Positions 34,619 through 42,755 of a stretch of DNA of 51,444 bases are shown one piece after another. Source of the DNA: Darwinimomas sp045600945 (GTDB taxonomy: Bacteria; Bacillota; Clostridia; Lachnospirales; Lachnospiraceae); NCBI GenBank assembly GCA_045600945.1, contig JAZRYX010000060.1:1-51444 (forward strand), given 5' to 3'. The translations under genes were made by a program, and so were the position numbers. The number at the start of each line of letters is the position of its first letter. Positions within the stretch are counted from its first letter, which is position 1. Below the pieces are notes generated by a model, which was given only the letters and a program-made list of their open reading frames with translations, searched no databases and was not told the DNA's origin.

Positions 34619-35266
34619 ATGTCACTTTGGACGATGATATTGAAAATGAGTGAAGGTCTCGGGAGAACCTGTGCAATATTCTTCCTGACACTTATTTTTG
34701 CATTACCGCTTGGTATGATAGTTGCCTTGCTGCGAATGAGCAAGAATAAAGTGGTTTCATCAGTAACGAGATTTGTCATCTCGGTACTGCGCGGTACACC
34801 GCTTATGCTTCAGCTGCTTGCTGTTACCTACGGCCCGTATTATCTTTTCGGAATCTCTGTTTCGAGAAACAAACTCATACCGGTTGTAGTTGCTTTCGCA
34901 ATAAACTATGCGGCATATTTTGCAGAGATTTACAGAGGCGGAATAGAGTCCATATCGCAGGGACAATATGAAGCTGCGAAGGTTCTCGGATATACAAAGG
35001 CTCAGACTTTCATGCACATCATACTCCCGCAGGTAATCAAGAGAATCATGCCGAGTGTTACAAACGAGGTAGTAACACTGGTTAAGGATACATCGATAGC
35101 ATTTACGGTTTCTTATCAGGAAATGTTTACGATAGGCAAACAGATCGCGAACTCGCAGACAAGTTTCGTGCCTTTCGTAGTCGCAGGCGTGTTCTACTTC
35201 CTGTTCAATGCTATAGTTGATTTCGTAATGGGACGTATCGAGAAGAAACTCGATTATTACAAATAA
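34619..35266 (+). CDS. amino-acid ABC transporter permease
   Basis: 215 residues with about five membrane helices, the segment VLRGTPLMLQLL and the EAA loop YEAAKVLGYTKAQTFMHIILPQ. It is shorter than the first permease and lacks the hydrophilic insert after helix 1. GAGG precedes ATG 34619. The ATPase gene follows after 11 bases. Confidence 0.95.
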   Translation: MSLWTMILKMSEGLGRTCAIFFLTLIFALPLGMIVALLRMSKNKVVSSVTRFVISVLRGTPLMLQLLAVTYGPYYLFGISVSRNKLIPVVVAFAINYAAYFAEIYRGGIESISQGQYEAAKVLGYTKAQTFMHIILPQVIKRIMPSVTNEVVTLVKDTSIAFTVSYQEMFTIGKQIANSQTSFVPFVVAGVFYFLFNAIVDFVMGRIEKKLDYYK

Positions 35267-35277
35267 GGAGGAGAGAT

Positions 35278-36021
35278 ATGATTTTAGAATTAAGACACAT
35301 AAAGAAATCTTTTCCTTATCGTAACTGCGTGGAAAAGGGAATTACAGATCATAAAGACGGAGATATCAATCAGGTTTTAAAGGATATATCTCTGGGAGTT
35401 AAGGCAGGAGAGATAGTATCGATTATCGGACCCAGCGGCAGCGGAAAGTCGACTTTGCTCAGGTGTGCGACGGGACTTGAGACACCGGATTCGGGTGAAA
35501 TAATATATGAAGACGGTGCGAACTTCGGGCTGGTGTTCCAGAATTTCAATCTGTTTCCGCACTTGTCGGTTTTGCAGAATGTCAGTGACGCACCGATACG
35601 TGTTGCTAAGAAAGATAAGAAAGTTGCAATACAGGAAGCACTTAAGTGGCTTGATAAGATGGGCCTTGGTGACAGGGGTGCCGCATATCCGTGCGAGCTT
35701 TCCGGCGGACAGCAGCAGCGTGTGGCAATAGCGCGTGCACTTGCGATGGATCCGGAGATACTTTTCTTCGATGAGCCGACATCGGCACTTGATCCGGAGC
35801 TTACGGGAGAGGTTCTGAAAGTTATAAAATCGCTTGCCGATCTTCATATTGCGATGGTTATCGTAACGCATGAGATGGCATTTGCAAAAGATATCAGTGA
35901 CAGGGTTATCTTCATGGACGGCGGTGTCATAGTTGATGAAGGTACACCGGCGGAAGTATTTGAGTCCGAGAACTCGCGTACTAAGGCCTTCCTCGGAAGA
36001 TACAAATCCGGAAACTGGTAA
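35278..36021 (+). CDS. amino-acid ABC transporter ATP-binding protein
   Basis: 247 residues. Walker A is GPSGSGKSTLL, the Q-loop LVFQNFNLFPH, the signature LSGGQQQRVAIA, Walker B ILFFDEPTSALD, and the switch His VIVTHEMAFA. An insertion of about 15 residues near residues 18-32 (including EKGITDHKDGDINQ) separates the first strands, longer than in the ATPase at 7342. AGGAGGAG precedes the ATG. Last gene of this transporter. Confidence 0.95.
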   Translation: MILELRHIKKSFPYRNCVEKGITDHKDGDINQVLKDISLGVKAGEIVSIIGPSGSGKSTLLRCATGLETPDSGEIIYEDGANFGLVFQNFNLFPHLSVLQNVSDAPIRVAKKDKKVAIQEALKWLDKMGLGDRGAAYPCELSGGQQQRVAIARALAMDPEILFFDEPTSALDPELTGEVLKVIKSLADLHIAMVIVTHEMAFAKDISDRVIFMDGGVIVDEGTPAEVFESENSRTKAFLGRYKSGNW

Positions 36022-36051
36022 TATTAATACATACGCTTCAAAATAAATTTA

Positions 36052-36163
36052 TGTCCTCCCAGGTGTCTTGCGAGACGTCGGTGCTTAACGAGCACGCTTT
36101 TGCGAGTTTAGCATCCGTTACCTCGAGCAATGAAGGCGAGAGCCGTCATCCTGAGAAGACATA
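36052..36163. repeat. ~110-bp foldback element between convergent genes
   Basis: The ends match as inverted repeats, TATGTCCTCCCAGG on the left against TATGTCTTCTCAGG on the reverse of the right (12 of 14). The centre is an imperfect hairpin built from CTTAACGAGCAC (36084-36095) and GCGAGTTTAGCATC (36102-36115), which resembles the 4003-4041 element. It lies between genes facing each other and may act as a two-way terminator. Confidence 0.5.
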
Positions 36164-36180
36164 TATTTGTTTGTGAACGA

Positions 36181-36936
36181 TTATATAAATTCTACATTTC
36201 CGGTCAGGTAGATTCGATCATCAGTGATACGGATGGAAATAGTTCCGCCGGGCTGACGGACATCCGTAGAACCATGACCGCCGGATATATAACGATAATA
36301 ACCGAGACATGTTGAACCGGTTGCACATCCGTGTTCCCATATGACAGTTTCAAACCCTTTCACATATACGCAGGGTTCCATATACTGCTTCTCTTCATCC
36401 CATCTTAACACGCCGAAAGCATCAACATCGAATTTCGATGCATAATCCTTAATATTATTTTTTATCTGTCGCCTGGTGAATCTGTCTGCCGGCAGTATCA
36501 TATGTGCGATACCCGGAAGGAAGATGACAGGGTGGCCGTCGATGTATTCTGTTTTTACCGGAGACGGCATGGCAAGAGTACCTGTGTAATATTGGCTGCC
36601 GTCAGCATTTTCAGAAGCAGTTACTGAACAGGTAAATACTTGCGAAACGCCGGAGCATTCCATAGTCACATCCAGTGATTCGCCTGATTTAAGACCTTTC
36701 ATCCGCGCGAAATAAGCGGCGGTCGAAAGAGATGCATTTCCGCAAAACTCACCGCCCATCATCTCAAGCCGGATGTCGGAACCGGAAAAGACAGGTTCGG
36801 TAATATAACCTACCTGTTCGCAAGCCGGTACTTCCTTGAACATCTTCTCAGTTACTTCATTACGTTTTTCAGGAGAAACAAAATCTGTAACCAGTACCGT
36901 AATATTTTCAGTTGGATTAGCAACAATATACCTCAT
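36181..36936 (-). CDS. DapF-fold amino-acid racemase, CntK (histidine racemase)-like
   Basis: 251 residues with the two half-sites of cofactor-independent racemases of the DapF fold. Cys65 lies in GGEFCGNASL and Cys204 in WEHGCATGSTC. Several segments agree with what I remember of staphylococcal CntK: NPTENITVLV near the start, CEQVGYI, the EFCGNA site, and VRQPGGTIS near the end. CntK makes D-histidine for the metallophore staphylopine; DapF instead epimerises diaminopimelate. No cntL or cntM homologue is in the window. A histidine operon and a candidate histidine transporter lie just upstream on the other strand. Confidence 0.75.
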   Translation of the reverse strand: MRYIVANPTENITVLVTDFVSPEKRNEVTEKMFKEVPACEQVGYITEPVFSGSDIRLEMMGGEFCGNASLSTAAYFARMKGLKSGESLDVTMECSGVSQVFTCSVTASENADGSQYYTGTLAMPSPVKTEYIDGHPVIFLPGIAHMILPADRFTRRQIKNNIKDYASKFDVDAFGVLRWDEEKQYMEPCVYVKGFETVIWEHGCATGSTCLGYYRYISGGHGSTDVRQPGGTISIRITDDRIYLTGNVEFI

Positions 36937-36938
36937 AT

Positions 36939-36948
36939 ATGGTATAAT
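36939..36948 (+). promoter_or_regulatory. extended -10 promoter of the DUF3881-like gene
   Basis: TGGTATAAT (36940-36948) is an extended -10, about 20 bases before the gene start at 36968. No good -35 is needed for this type. It sits in the 31-base gap between divergent genes. Confidence 0.5.
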
Positions 36949-36967
36949 ACCACATAGAGGTAATCGT

Positions 36968-37852
36968 ATGCATCAGTTTTTGCAAAGTATAGGATACTCC
37001 GCAAGGATGTTTAATAATGAAGCCATTGATAAATTGCTGAAGAAAAAAGAAAAGCAATTTATGAAAGAGGCGCGCAGATATGCGAGTTACGATGGTACGA
37101 TGCTTCTCGAGATACGTAACTACGTGAATGAAGATATGGGTATATGTCAGACCGGATATTTAAACGGTTTGGGTAGATTTGTAAGACTGACATACTATCC
37201 GTTTTTCTGTCCGAAGACGGAACCGATTGAAGGAATCACAAGCTCTTATATTACAAAAGACGGAGTTACGTACTACATAATCAGCACTACTCTGATTCCG
37301 GGAATGAGATTGTCAATTCACTCCGATAATCCATATGAACATACGATGAGGACAGGAAATAATCTTTTCGAACAGAAAACGAAAATGATTGTGACGGGAC
37401 TGTCAGATGACGGGGTTATCCTGCTTCCGGTACGCGATGAAAAAATGATGGAAAAGAACTGGTCGGGGTATAATTATGATGTTGCGGCTTTGGTGGAACC
37501 GGATGAAAACATGGTCCTTAATGTGGAAAACATCCAGCAAGCAACGATGGAAAGTCTGGCAAAGCTCGCGGAGATAGATAAGAGACTTGATGATGAAGAT
37601 CTGTATTCAATTGTATCGACTCTCTGCATGCCGCATGTATATGAGAGTGAGATGTATTTCATCATCGGTATCATCGAGGAAGTGAAAACCGTGGAAAATA
37701 ATGATACCGGCGAGACTGTTTATGAATTAAAAATCCTCGTGAACGACGCAACATTTTATGTAGCAGTCAATGAGGATAATCTGGCAGGTGAACCTGCCGT
37801 CGGATGCAGATTCAAAGGCTGCGTGTGGCTTACCGCTCACATATGCTTTTGA
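36968..37852 (+). CDS. DUF3881-like protein
   Basis: ATG 36968 follows AGAGG; upstream in-frame codons overlap the divergent gene and are unlikely. The 294-residue product begins MHQFLQSIGYSARMF, a start I associate with the Lachnospiraceae family DUF3881. The body is soluble and strand-rich, with EGITSSYITKDGVTYYIIST and a late Ile/Glu-rich segment. No catalytic motif is visible and the role is unknown. A tRNA-Arg gene begins nine bases after the stop and may share the transcript. Confidence 0.75.
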   Translation: MHQFLQSIGYSARMFNNEAIDKLLKKKEKQFMKEARRYASYDGTMLLEIRNYVNEDMGICQTGYLNGLGRFVRLTYYPFFCPKTEPIEGITSSYITKDGVTYYIISTTLIPGMRLSIHSDNPYEHTMRTGNNLFEQKTKMIVTGLSDDGVILLPVRDEKMMEKNWSGYNYDVAALVEPDENMVLNVENIQQATMESLAKLAEIDKRLDDEDLYSIVSTLCMPHVYESEMYFIIGIIEEVKTVENNDTGETVYELKILVNDATFYVAVNEDNLAGEPAVGCRFKGCVWLTAHICF

Positions 37853-37861
37853 TATAAATGT

Positions 37862-37935
37862 GTTTCTATAGCTCAGCAGGATAGAGCGTTCGCCTCCTAA
37901 GCGAAAGGCCGGCGGTTCGAATCCGCCTAGGAACG
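37862..37935 (+). tRNA. tRNA-Arg, anticodon CCT
   Basis: A complete cloverleaf folds by hand: acceptor GTTTCTA with TAGGAAC (one G-U), D-stem GCTC/GAGC, anticodon stem TTCGC/GCGAA with loop CTCCTAA (anticodon 37896-37898), T-stem GGCGG/CCGCC with loop TTCGAAT, and discriminator G. CCA is not encoded. It reads AGG codons. It marks the left border of the accessory region. Confidence 0.95.
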
Positions 37936-37941
37936 TGAATG

Positions 37942-37977
37942 AAAAAGCAGTTGATCAATTGGATTGGCTGCTTTTTT
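37942..37977 (+). terminator. rho-independent terminator after tRNA-Arg
   Basis: AAAAAGCAG (37942-37950) pairs with CTGCTTTTT (37968-37976), with six T in a row at the end. The following 329 bases up to 38305 hold no supported gene; only AT-rich sequence and an extended -10 (TGTTATAAT, 38209-38217) are seen there. Confidence 0.85.
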
Positions 37978-38305
37978 AGTATAATAAAAACATGTATTAG
38001 ATAGATTTTATTAATAAATACTAGACTGTATCTGATCGATCGGCAGCTTTCAGGCATTTCTGCTGATCCCGGCCAGCTACGGCGACTAGCCTTGTTTACA
38101 GTAATGGGGAGGTAGGATTGCAGACTGTATAGATAGGATATCCGATTTCGACTACATAGAATATAGAGAAACATCCATGTTGTAAATATCGAAAGAACAA
38201 CTTTTTTTTGTTATAATTTGATTATATCGAAGTAGTATAAATATTCTTAGGCTAAACAGTGCACTTAATATGAGAGCTTGAAAGAGTTATTTGCCATAGT
38301 ATTAG

Positions 38306-41300
38306 ATGTTTATGAATGAAAAAATTTTAAAAGAATTAAGATCAGGATTTGAAACTGCATATGTGGATTTAAAACGAGCTTCTGGAGAATCTTTGAGGCC
38401 TTCTTTTATTACCAATAACATTGCCGAAGGTAAAAAAGTACTAACTACGATTGAAGAAGAGCTATTATCATGCGAAGAATTTAAAATTGGAGTTGCATTT
38501 ATTACAGACAGTGGACTCGCGCCTTTGCTTCAGACATTAAAGGAACTGGAGGCCAATGGCATAAAAGGTCAGATTCTTACAACAAATTATCTGAATTTCA
38601 GTGAACCGACAGCACTGGAAAAACTGAGTAAACTCAGCAACATCACGTTAAAAATGTACGATGTCCAAAAGGCTGATTCGGGATTTCATTCAAAAGGATA
38701 TATCTTTAAAAGAGAAGAACTGTATCATATCATTATCGGTAGTTCAAATCTAACTCAGGCGGCCCTTTGCGTTAATAAAGAATGGAATACACGACTTATA
38801 TCAACAGATTCCGGGGAATTCGGCTATGAAGTGATATCTGAGTTTGAGAATCTGTGGAACTCAAAGTATACATTTGACTACGAGGTTGTAAAGGAAACAT
38901 ACAAACAGCAGTATCAGATAATCAAGCGCCAAAGGGAAATAGCAAGAAGCGAGAATCCGATCTCTTTAGCAAAATACACTCTCGAACCCAACTCAATGCA
39001 GATAGGGTTTATTTCGAATTTAAAACAGATCGTTAATTCCGGAGAAAAGAGAGCTTTGCTTATTTCGGCAACAGGTACCGGAAAAACGTATGCATCAGCA
39101 TTTGCAATGAGGGAACTCGGATTCAAAAAGGTTCTCTTTGTAGTCCATAGAAATCAGATAGCAAAGCAGGCAAAAGAGTCATTTGAAAATGTCTTTGGGA
39201 ATTCAATTAAGTCAGGATACATTGCAGGAATTGGAAATAAAGAAGAAGGTATAAATGCTGATTATGTATTTGCTACTGTTCAATCATTAACAAGGAATAA
39301 CTTATATACGGCTTTTCCTAAAGACTATTTTGATTGCTGTATATACGATGAATCACACCACGCGACTGCCGATAGCTATCAGAAATTGATGGAGTACTTT
39401 ACACCAGAATTCTCATTGGGAATGACGGCAACTCCAGATAAGAGGGATGACAACATTGAAGGGCACAATGTCTATGAGCTGTTTGACCATAATATTGCAT
39501 ATGAAATCAGATTGCAAAAAGCAATGGAAGAACGTTTATTATGTCCATTCCATTACTTTGGAATTAAAGATTTATCAGTGATATCCGATGACGATACTTC
39601 ATGTGTGGATACAGATAAGTTTTCTTATTTGACTTCTGATGAAAGAGTAAAGCTTATTTCTCAACAAGTAGAGTATTTCGGACATAGCGGTAAAAGAGTT
39701 AAGGGTTTAATGTTTTGTAGTAGAATTGAAGAAGCCAGGGAATTATCAAGCAAACTCAATCAGTACGGATACAAAACAATAGCTTTATCAGGAGCAGATT
39801 CAGAGGAAAAACGTTCGGAAGCAATAGATTTATTAACTAAAGAATTAGAAAGCGAAGAATCTTACAATAAGGCATATCGTAATGGTAACGGAGTTACTAT
39901 TTATCCAAATGCTGAATACCTGGATTATATATTAACCGTTGATATTTTTTCCGAGGGCGCGGATATTGTCGAGGTTAATCAGATTATAATGCTAAGACCA
40001 ACACAGTCTCCAATTGTATTTATTCAGCAGCTCGGACGAGGTTTAAGAAAATCTTCAGAGAAAGAATACGTTGTTGTACTGGATTTTATTGCCAATTACA
40101 GAAATAACTTTATGATACCGATAGCCCTATCAGGAGATAGAAGCTATAACAAGGACAACATAAGAAGATATTTGATGGAAGGTAATAAAACTATCCCGGG
40201 AGAAAGTACTATTCATTTTGATCCCATAAGTAAAAAACGAATATATGAAGCAATAGACAATGCCAATTTTAGTGATTTACAACTTATCAAAGAAAATTAT
40301 TTAAACTTAAAGAATAAGCTTGGCCGAATACCATCACTCCTTGATTTTGATGAATACGGAGAAATGGATGTTTTAAGAATCTTTGATAATAAGAATCTGG
40401 GATCTTATTATGCATTCTTATCACGTTATGAGAAAGATTTTACAATCAGTTTATCTAATAAAGAGTCAAAAATCATAGAATTCATTTCAAAGAAGTTTGC
40501 AAACGGAAAACGGGTTCAAGAATTAGAACTACTCAGGATAATTCTGGATACATTCAATATGGAACAGGAAGTACCGATTTTAAAAGAACTGTCATCTGTG
40601 CTTTCAACACAATATGGTAAACAATTGGATGATATACAGAAAAAGAATCTCATCAATATCATGACTAATGAGTTTTCCAGCAGTAGTGCAAAGAGTAGAT
40701 ATGAAGATTGTATCTTAATAGAACCGGATGAAAATGACGATTATTTCACTTCTAATCTATTTAAGGCTTGCCTTATGAATTCGGATTTTTATGATATGAT
40801 ACATGAACTAGTTGACTTCGGAATAAGCAGATATAACAGAGATTATAGTGAGCGCTATCAGAATACAGATTTGGTATTAAATCAGAAATATACATATGGA
40901 GATGTTTGTAGATTGCTTAACTGGGAATGCGATATGACAGCTGTAATGTTTGGATATAAATATGATGAAGTTACAAAAACATTTCCTGTATTTATTAACT
41001 ATGATAAAGATGAGAACATTGGTGCTACCATTAAGTACGAAGATCACTTTATCTCAAGAGGGGAATTGATTGCTATATCAAAGTCCGGCAGAACCATTAC
41101 ATCAGACGATGTTCAGAATTTTCTTTATGCAAGGGAACGAGGCATTCAAGTAGAACTTTTTGTTCGAAAGAACAAGGATGATAAGATTTCTAAGGAATTC
41201 TATTATCTTGGACACATGACAGCAAACAAAGACGGTGCAAAAGAGTTTACTATGCCGGGCACAAATAAAACCGCGGTAGAAATAAACTGGATTCTTGATA

Positions 41301-41344
41301 ATCCGGTAAAAGAAGAACTATATCAGTATATTATTAATGGGTAG
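38306..41344 (+). CDS. PLD-nuclease / superfamily 2 helicase / DUF3427 protein
   Basis: 1012 residues (or 1010 from the third codon, also ATG; neither has a clear ribosome site). The N-terminal part (about 50-190) is a phospholipase-D-like domain with one HSK motif at His128 and GSSN after it. A superfamily 2 helicase follows, with Walker A TGTGKT (Lys260), DESH at 348-351, and motif VI QQLGRGLRK at 574-582. The rest (about 640-1010) looks like DUF3427. Such proteins occur in accessory regions, are thought to act on DNA or RNA, and may take part in phage defence. A NUDIX gene follows at once. Confidence 0.88.
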   Translation: MFMNEKILKELRSGFETAYVDLKRASGESLRPSFITNNIAEGKKVLTTIEEELLSCEEFKIGVAFITDSGLAPLLQTLKELEANGIKGQILTTNYLNFSEPTALEKLSKLSNITLKMYDVQKADSGFHSKGYIFKREELYHIIIGSSNLTQAALCVNKEWNTRLISTDSGEFGYEVISEFENLWNSKYTFDYEVVKETYKQQYQIIKRQREIARSENPISLAKYTLEPNSMQIGFISNLKQIVNSGEKRALLISATGTGKTYASAFAMRELGFKKVLFVVHRNQIAKQAKESFENVFGNSIKSGYIAGIGNKEEGINADYVFATVQSLTRNNLYTAFPKDYFDCCIYDESHHATADSYQKLMEYFTPEFSLGMTATPDKRDDNIEGHNVYELFDHNIAYEIRLQKAMEERLLCPFHYFGIKDLSVISDDDTSCVDTDKFSYLTSDERVKLISQQVEYFGHSGKRVKGLMFCSRIEEARELSSKLNQYGYKTIALSGADSEEKRSEAIDLLTKELESEESYNKAYRNGNGVTIYPNAEYLDYILTVDIFSEGADIVEVNQIIMLRPTQSPIVFIQQLGRGLRKSSEKEYVVVLDFIANYRNNFMIPIALSGDRSYNKDNIRRYLMEGNKTIPGESTIHFDPISKKRIYEAIDNANFSDLQLIKENYLNLKNKLGRIPSLLDFDEYGEMDVLRIFDNKNLGSYYAFLSRYEKDFTISLSNKESKIIEFISKKFANGKRVQELELLRIILDTFNMEQEVPILKELSSVLSTQYGKQLDDIQKKNLINIMTNEFSSSSAKSRYEDCILIEPDENDDYFTSNLFKACLMNSDFYDMIHELVDFGISRYNRDYSERYQNTDLVLNQKYTYGDVCRLLNWECDMTAVMFGYKYDEVTKTFPVFINYDKDENIGATIKYEDHFISRGELIAISKSGRTITSDDVQNFLYARERGIQVELFVRKNKDDKISKEFYYLGHMTANKDGAKEFTMPGTNKTAVEINWILDNPVKEELYQYIING

Positions 41345-41366
41345 AATCAATAAACCGGAGGTAACA

Positions 41367-41756
41367 ATGAAGACAATTAAAGTAGTAGCGGCAGTAATAA
41401 AGCGCGACGATAAAATTTTTGCTACTCAAAGAGGATATGGTGAGTTTAAGGATAAATGGGAATTTCCGGGAGGAAAGATTGAACCAGGAGAATCTCCCCA
41501 GCAGGCTCTTAGGAGAGAGATTAATGAAGAACTTAATACAGAGATAACGGTGAATGAACTGATTAAAACCGTCGAGTATGATTATCCGGAATTCCATCTT
41601 TCTATGGATTGCTTTTGGTGTGATGTAATATCCGGAAATCTCACTTTACTTGAAGCTGAGGATTCGAGGTGGCTTTTGAAAAGTGATTTGTATTCTGTAG
41701 ACTGGTTACCGGCAGATATGGAATTGATTAGAGCTATTGAAAAGAGCTGGAAATGA
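41367..41756 (+). CDS. NUDIX (MutT-like) nucleoside triphosphate hydrolase
   Basis: 129 residues from ATG 41367, which follows CGGAGG. The NUDIX box is intact: GGKIEPGESPQQALRREINEEL (about 35-56) with the REINEEL metal-binding core. WEFPGGK is typical of 8-oxo-dGTPase-like members. It lies 22 bases after the helicase gene, in the same direction, so it is probably co-expressed. It may clean the nucleotide pool or degrade a nucleotide signal as part of that module. Confidence 0.9.
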   Translation: MKTIKVVAAVIKRDDKIFATQRGYGEFKDKWEFPGGKIEPGESPQQALRREINEELNTEITVNELIKTVEYDYPEFHLSMDCFWCDVISGNLTLLEAEDSRWLLKSDLYSVDWLPADMELIRAIEKSWK

Positions 41757-41790
41757 AATTGTATGATGTCAATAATTTATGAGGTGATCA

Positions 41791-42178
41791 ATGGAGAATA
41801 AGAAATGCATAGAGAACCGTCCCATGAGTATTTGAAACATCGTTACCTGTCGAGAGAGTTGTTAATTATCCGGAAAAGCTTGTAAAAGAGCTTCGAAGAG
41901 AATTGGAAGACTGCATACCTGGGAAAGATTTCAAGGAAAATTATGCGAAATTCAAGAGATTGCGGGGAAAACTCGAGCCATTGCTTGCCATCAGAGATAA
42001 GGCTTTGGATTTCCCCCAATTGGTAATTGATGACGGAATGGTTTGCCAAACGGTTTTATCGGTGAAACTGGATCCCATAGGAGAAAAGTTAATATTTGAC
42101 ACACTAAATCGTGAAAGTGAGTTGTTAAAACTAAGTAAAGATGGAGGAAACGATGATAAGGGAGAGTATATCAAATGA
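41791..42178 (+). pseudogene. frameshifted unknown small gene
   Basis: A good start exists: GAGGTGATCA then ATG 41791, reading MENKKCIENRPMSI and a TGA at 41833-41835. The next frame (+1) is open from there and reads ETSLPVERVVNYPEKLVKEL onward to 42178. Removing one T from the TTT at 41831-41833 would join them into about 128 residues. A mutation is the simplest reading; the ATT-TGA context slightly resembles a +1 programmed shift, and a sequencing error is possible. The family is not recognised. The 3' end overlaps the next gene by 26 bases. Confidence 0.6.
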
Positions 42179-42530
42179 AACAAAAGAAACTGTTGTTAAG
42201 TTCCTAAAAGAAAATCCAAACAGTCTGTTGGATGAACAGAAGTATGAGAAGAGAAATGAACTGTTATCACAATTAAATAAGGAATTAAGAGATAGCCACA
42301 AAGAATTCCATGAAGAGTGGGATTTATTAACGAAAAAATATTACCCTTACTTGGAAATAATTAATAATAGGAATTTTGATAACGCTCCAAAGAATCCACA
42401 ACAAGAACTTAAAGCGGAAGCAATGTGTAGGGTGTATGTTATAAAATTAAATGAACTATGGAATGAACTTTTTGACATGGAAATAGAAACTCTGAAGGAT
42501 AAATTGGAACAGAAAAAGTTAAATAAATAA
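42153..42530 (+). CDS. hypothetical helical protein
   Basis: ATG 42153 follows GGAGGA; 125 residues. It is highly charged (Glu, Lys, Asn) and predicted almost fully helical, with no membrane segment or known motif. The overlap with the preceding frameshifted gene implies coupled translation. It is last in the helicase-NUDIX cluster and is followed by a terminator. Not recognised. Confidence 0.65.
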   Translation: MIRESISNETKETVVKFLKENPNSLLDEQKYEKRNELLSQLNKELRDSHKEFHEEWDLLTKKYYPYLEIINNRNFDNAPKNPQQELKAEAMCRVYVIKLNELWNELFDMEIETLKDKLEQKKLNK

Positions 42531-42550
42531 GTATTGCAAACAAATCGATG

Positions 42551-42582
42551 GAGCCTGCTGAATATTTGGTGGGCTCTTTTTT
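42551..42582 (+). terminator. rho-independent terminator
   Basis: GAGCC (42551-42555) pairs with GGCTC (42572-42576), extended imperfectly inward, then six T. It ends the helicase-NUDIX cluster just before the IS110 element. Confidence 0.75.
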
Positions 42583-42755
42583 GTTGGAAAGACTTACTAT
42601 TAAAAGTCAACACTAAAAATGAGGTTTTACAGATAAATTGCAGAAATGCATTTTATATATGGGCAGCGCATTAAAGCTGCAATCAGTACATTGAAAACTG
42701 CATGACAATAGAACACAGCAAAGTGTGCTTGCAGAAGTATATGACTTGAAAAGAA

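Noticed and set aside
36130..36315. 60-codon open frame on the + strand
   Set aside because: It starts in the foldback element and is antisense to the CntK-like gene.
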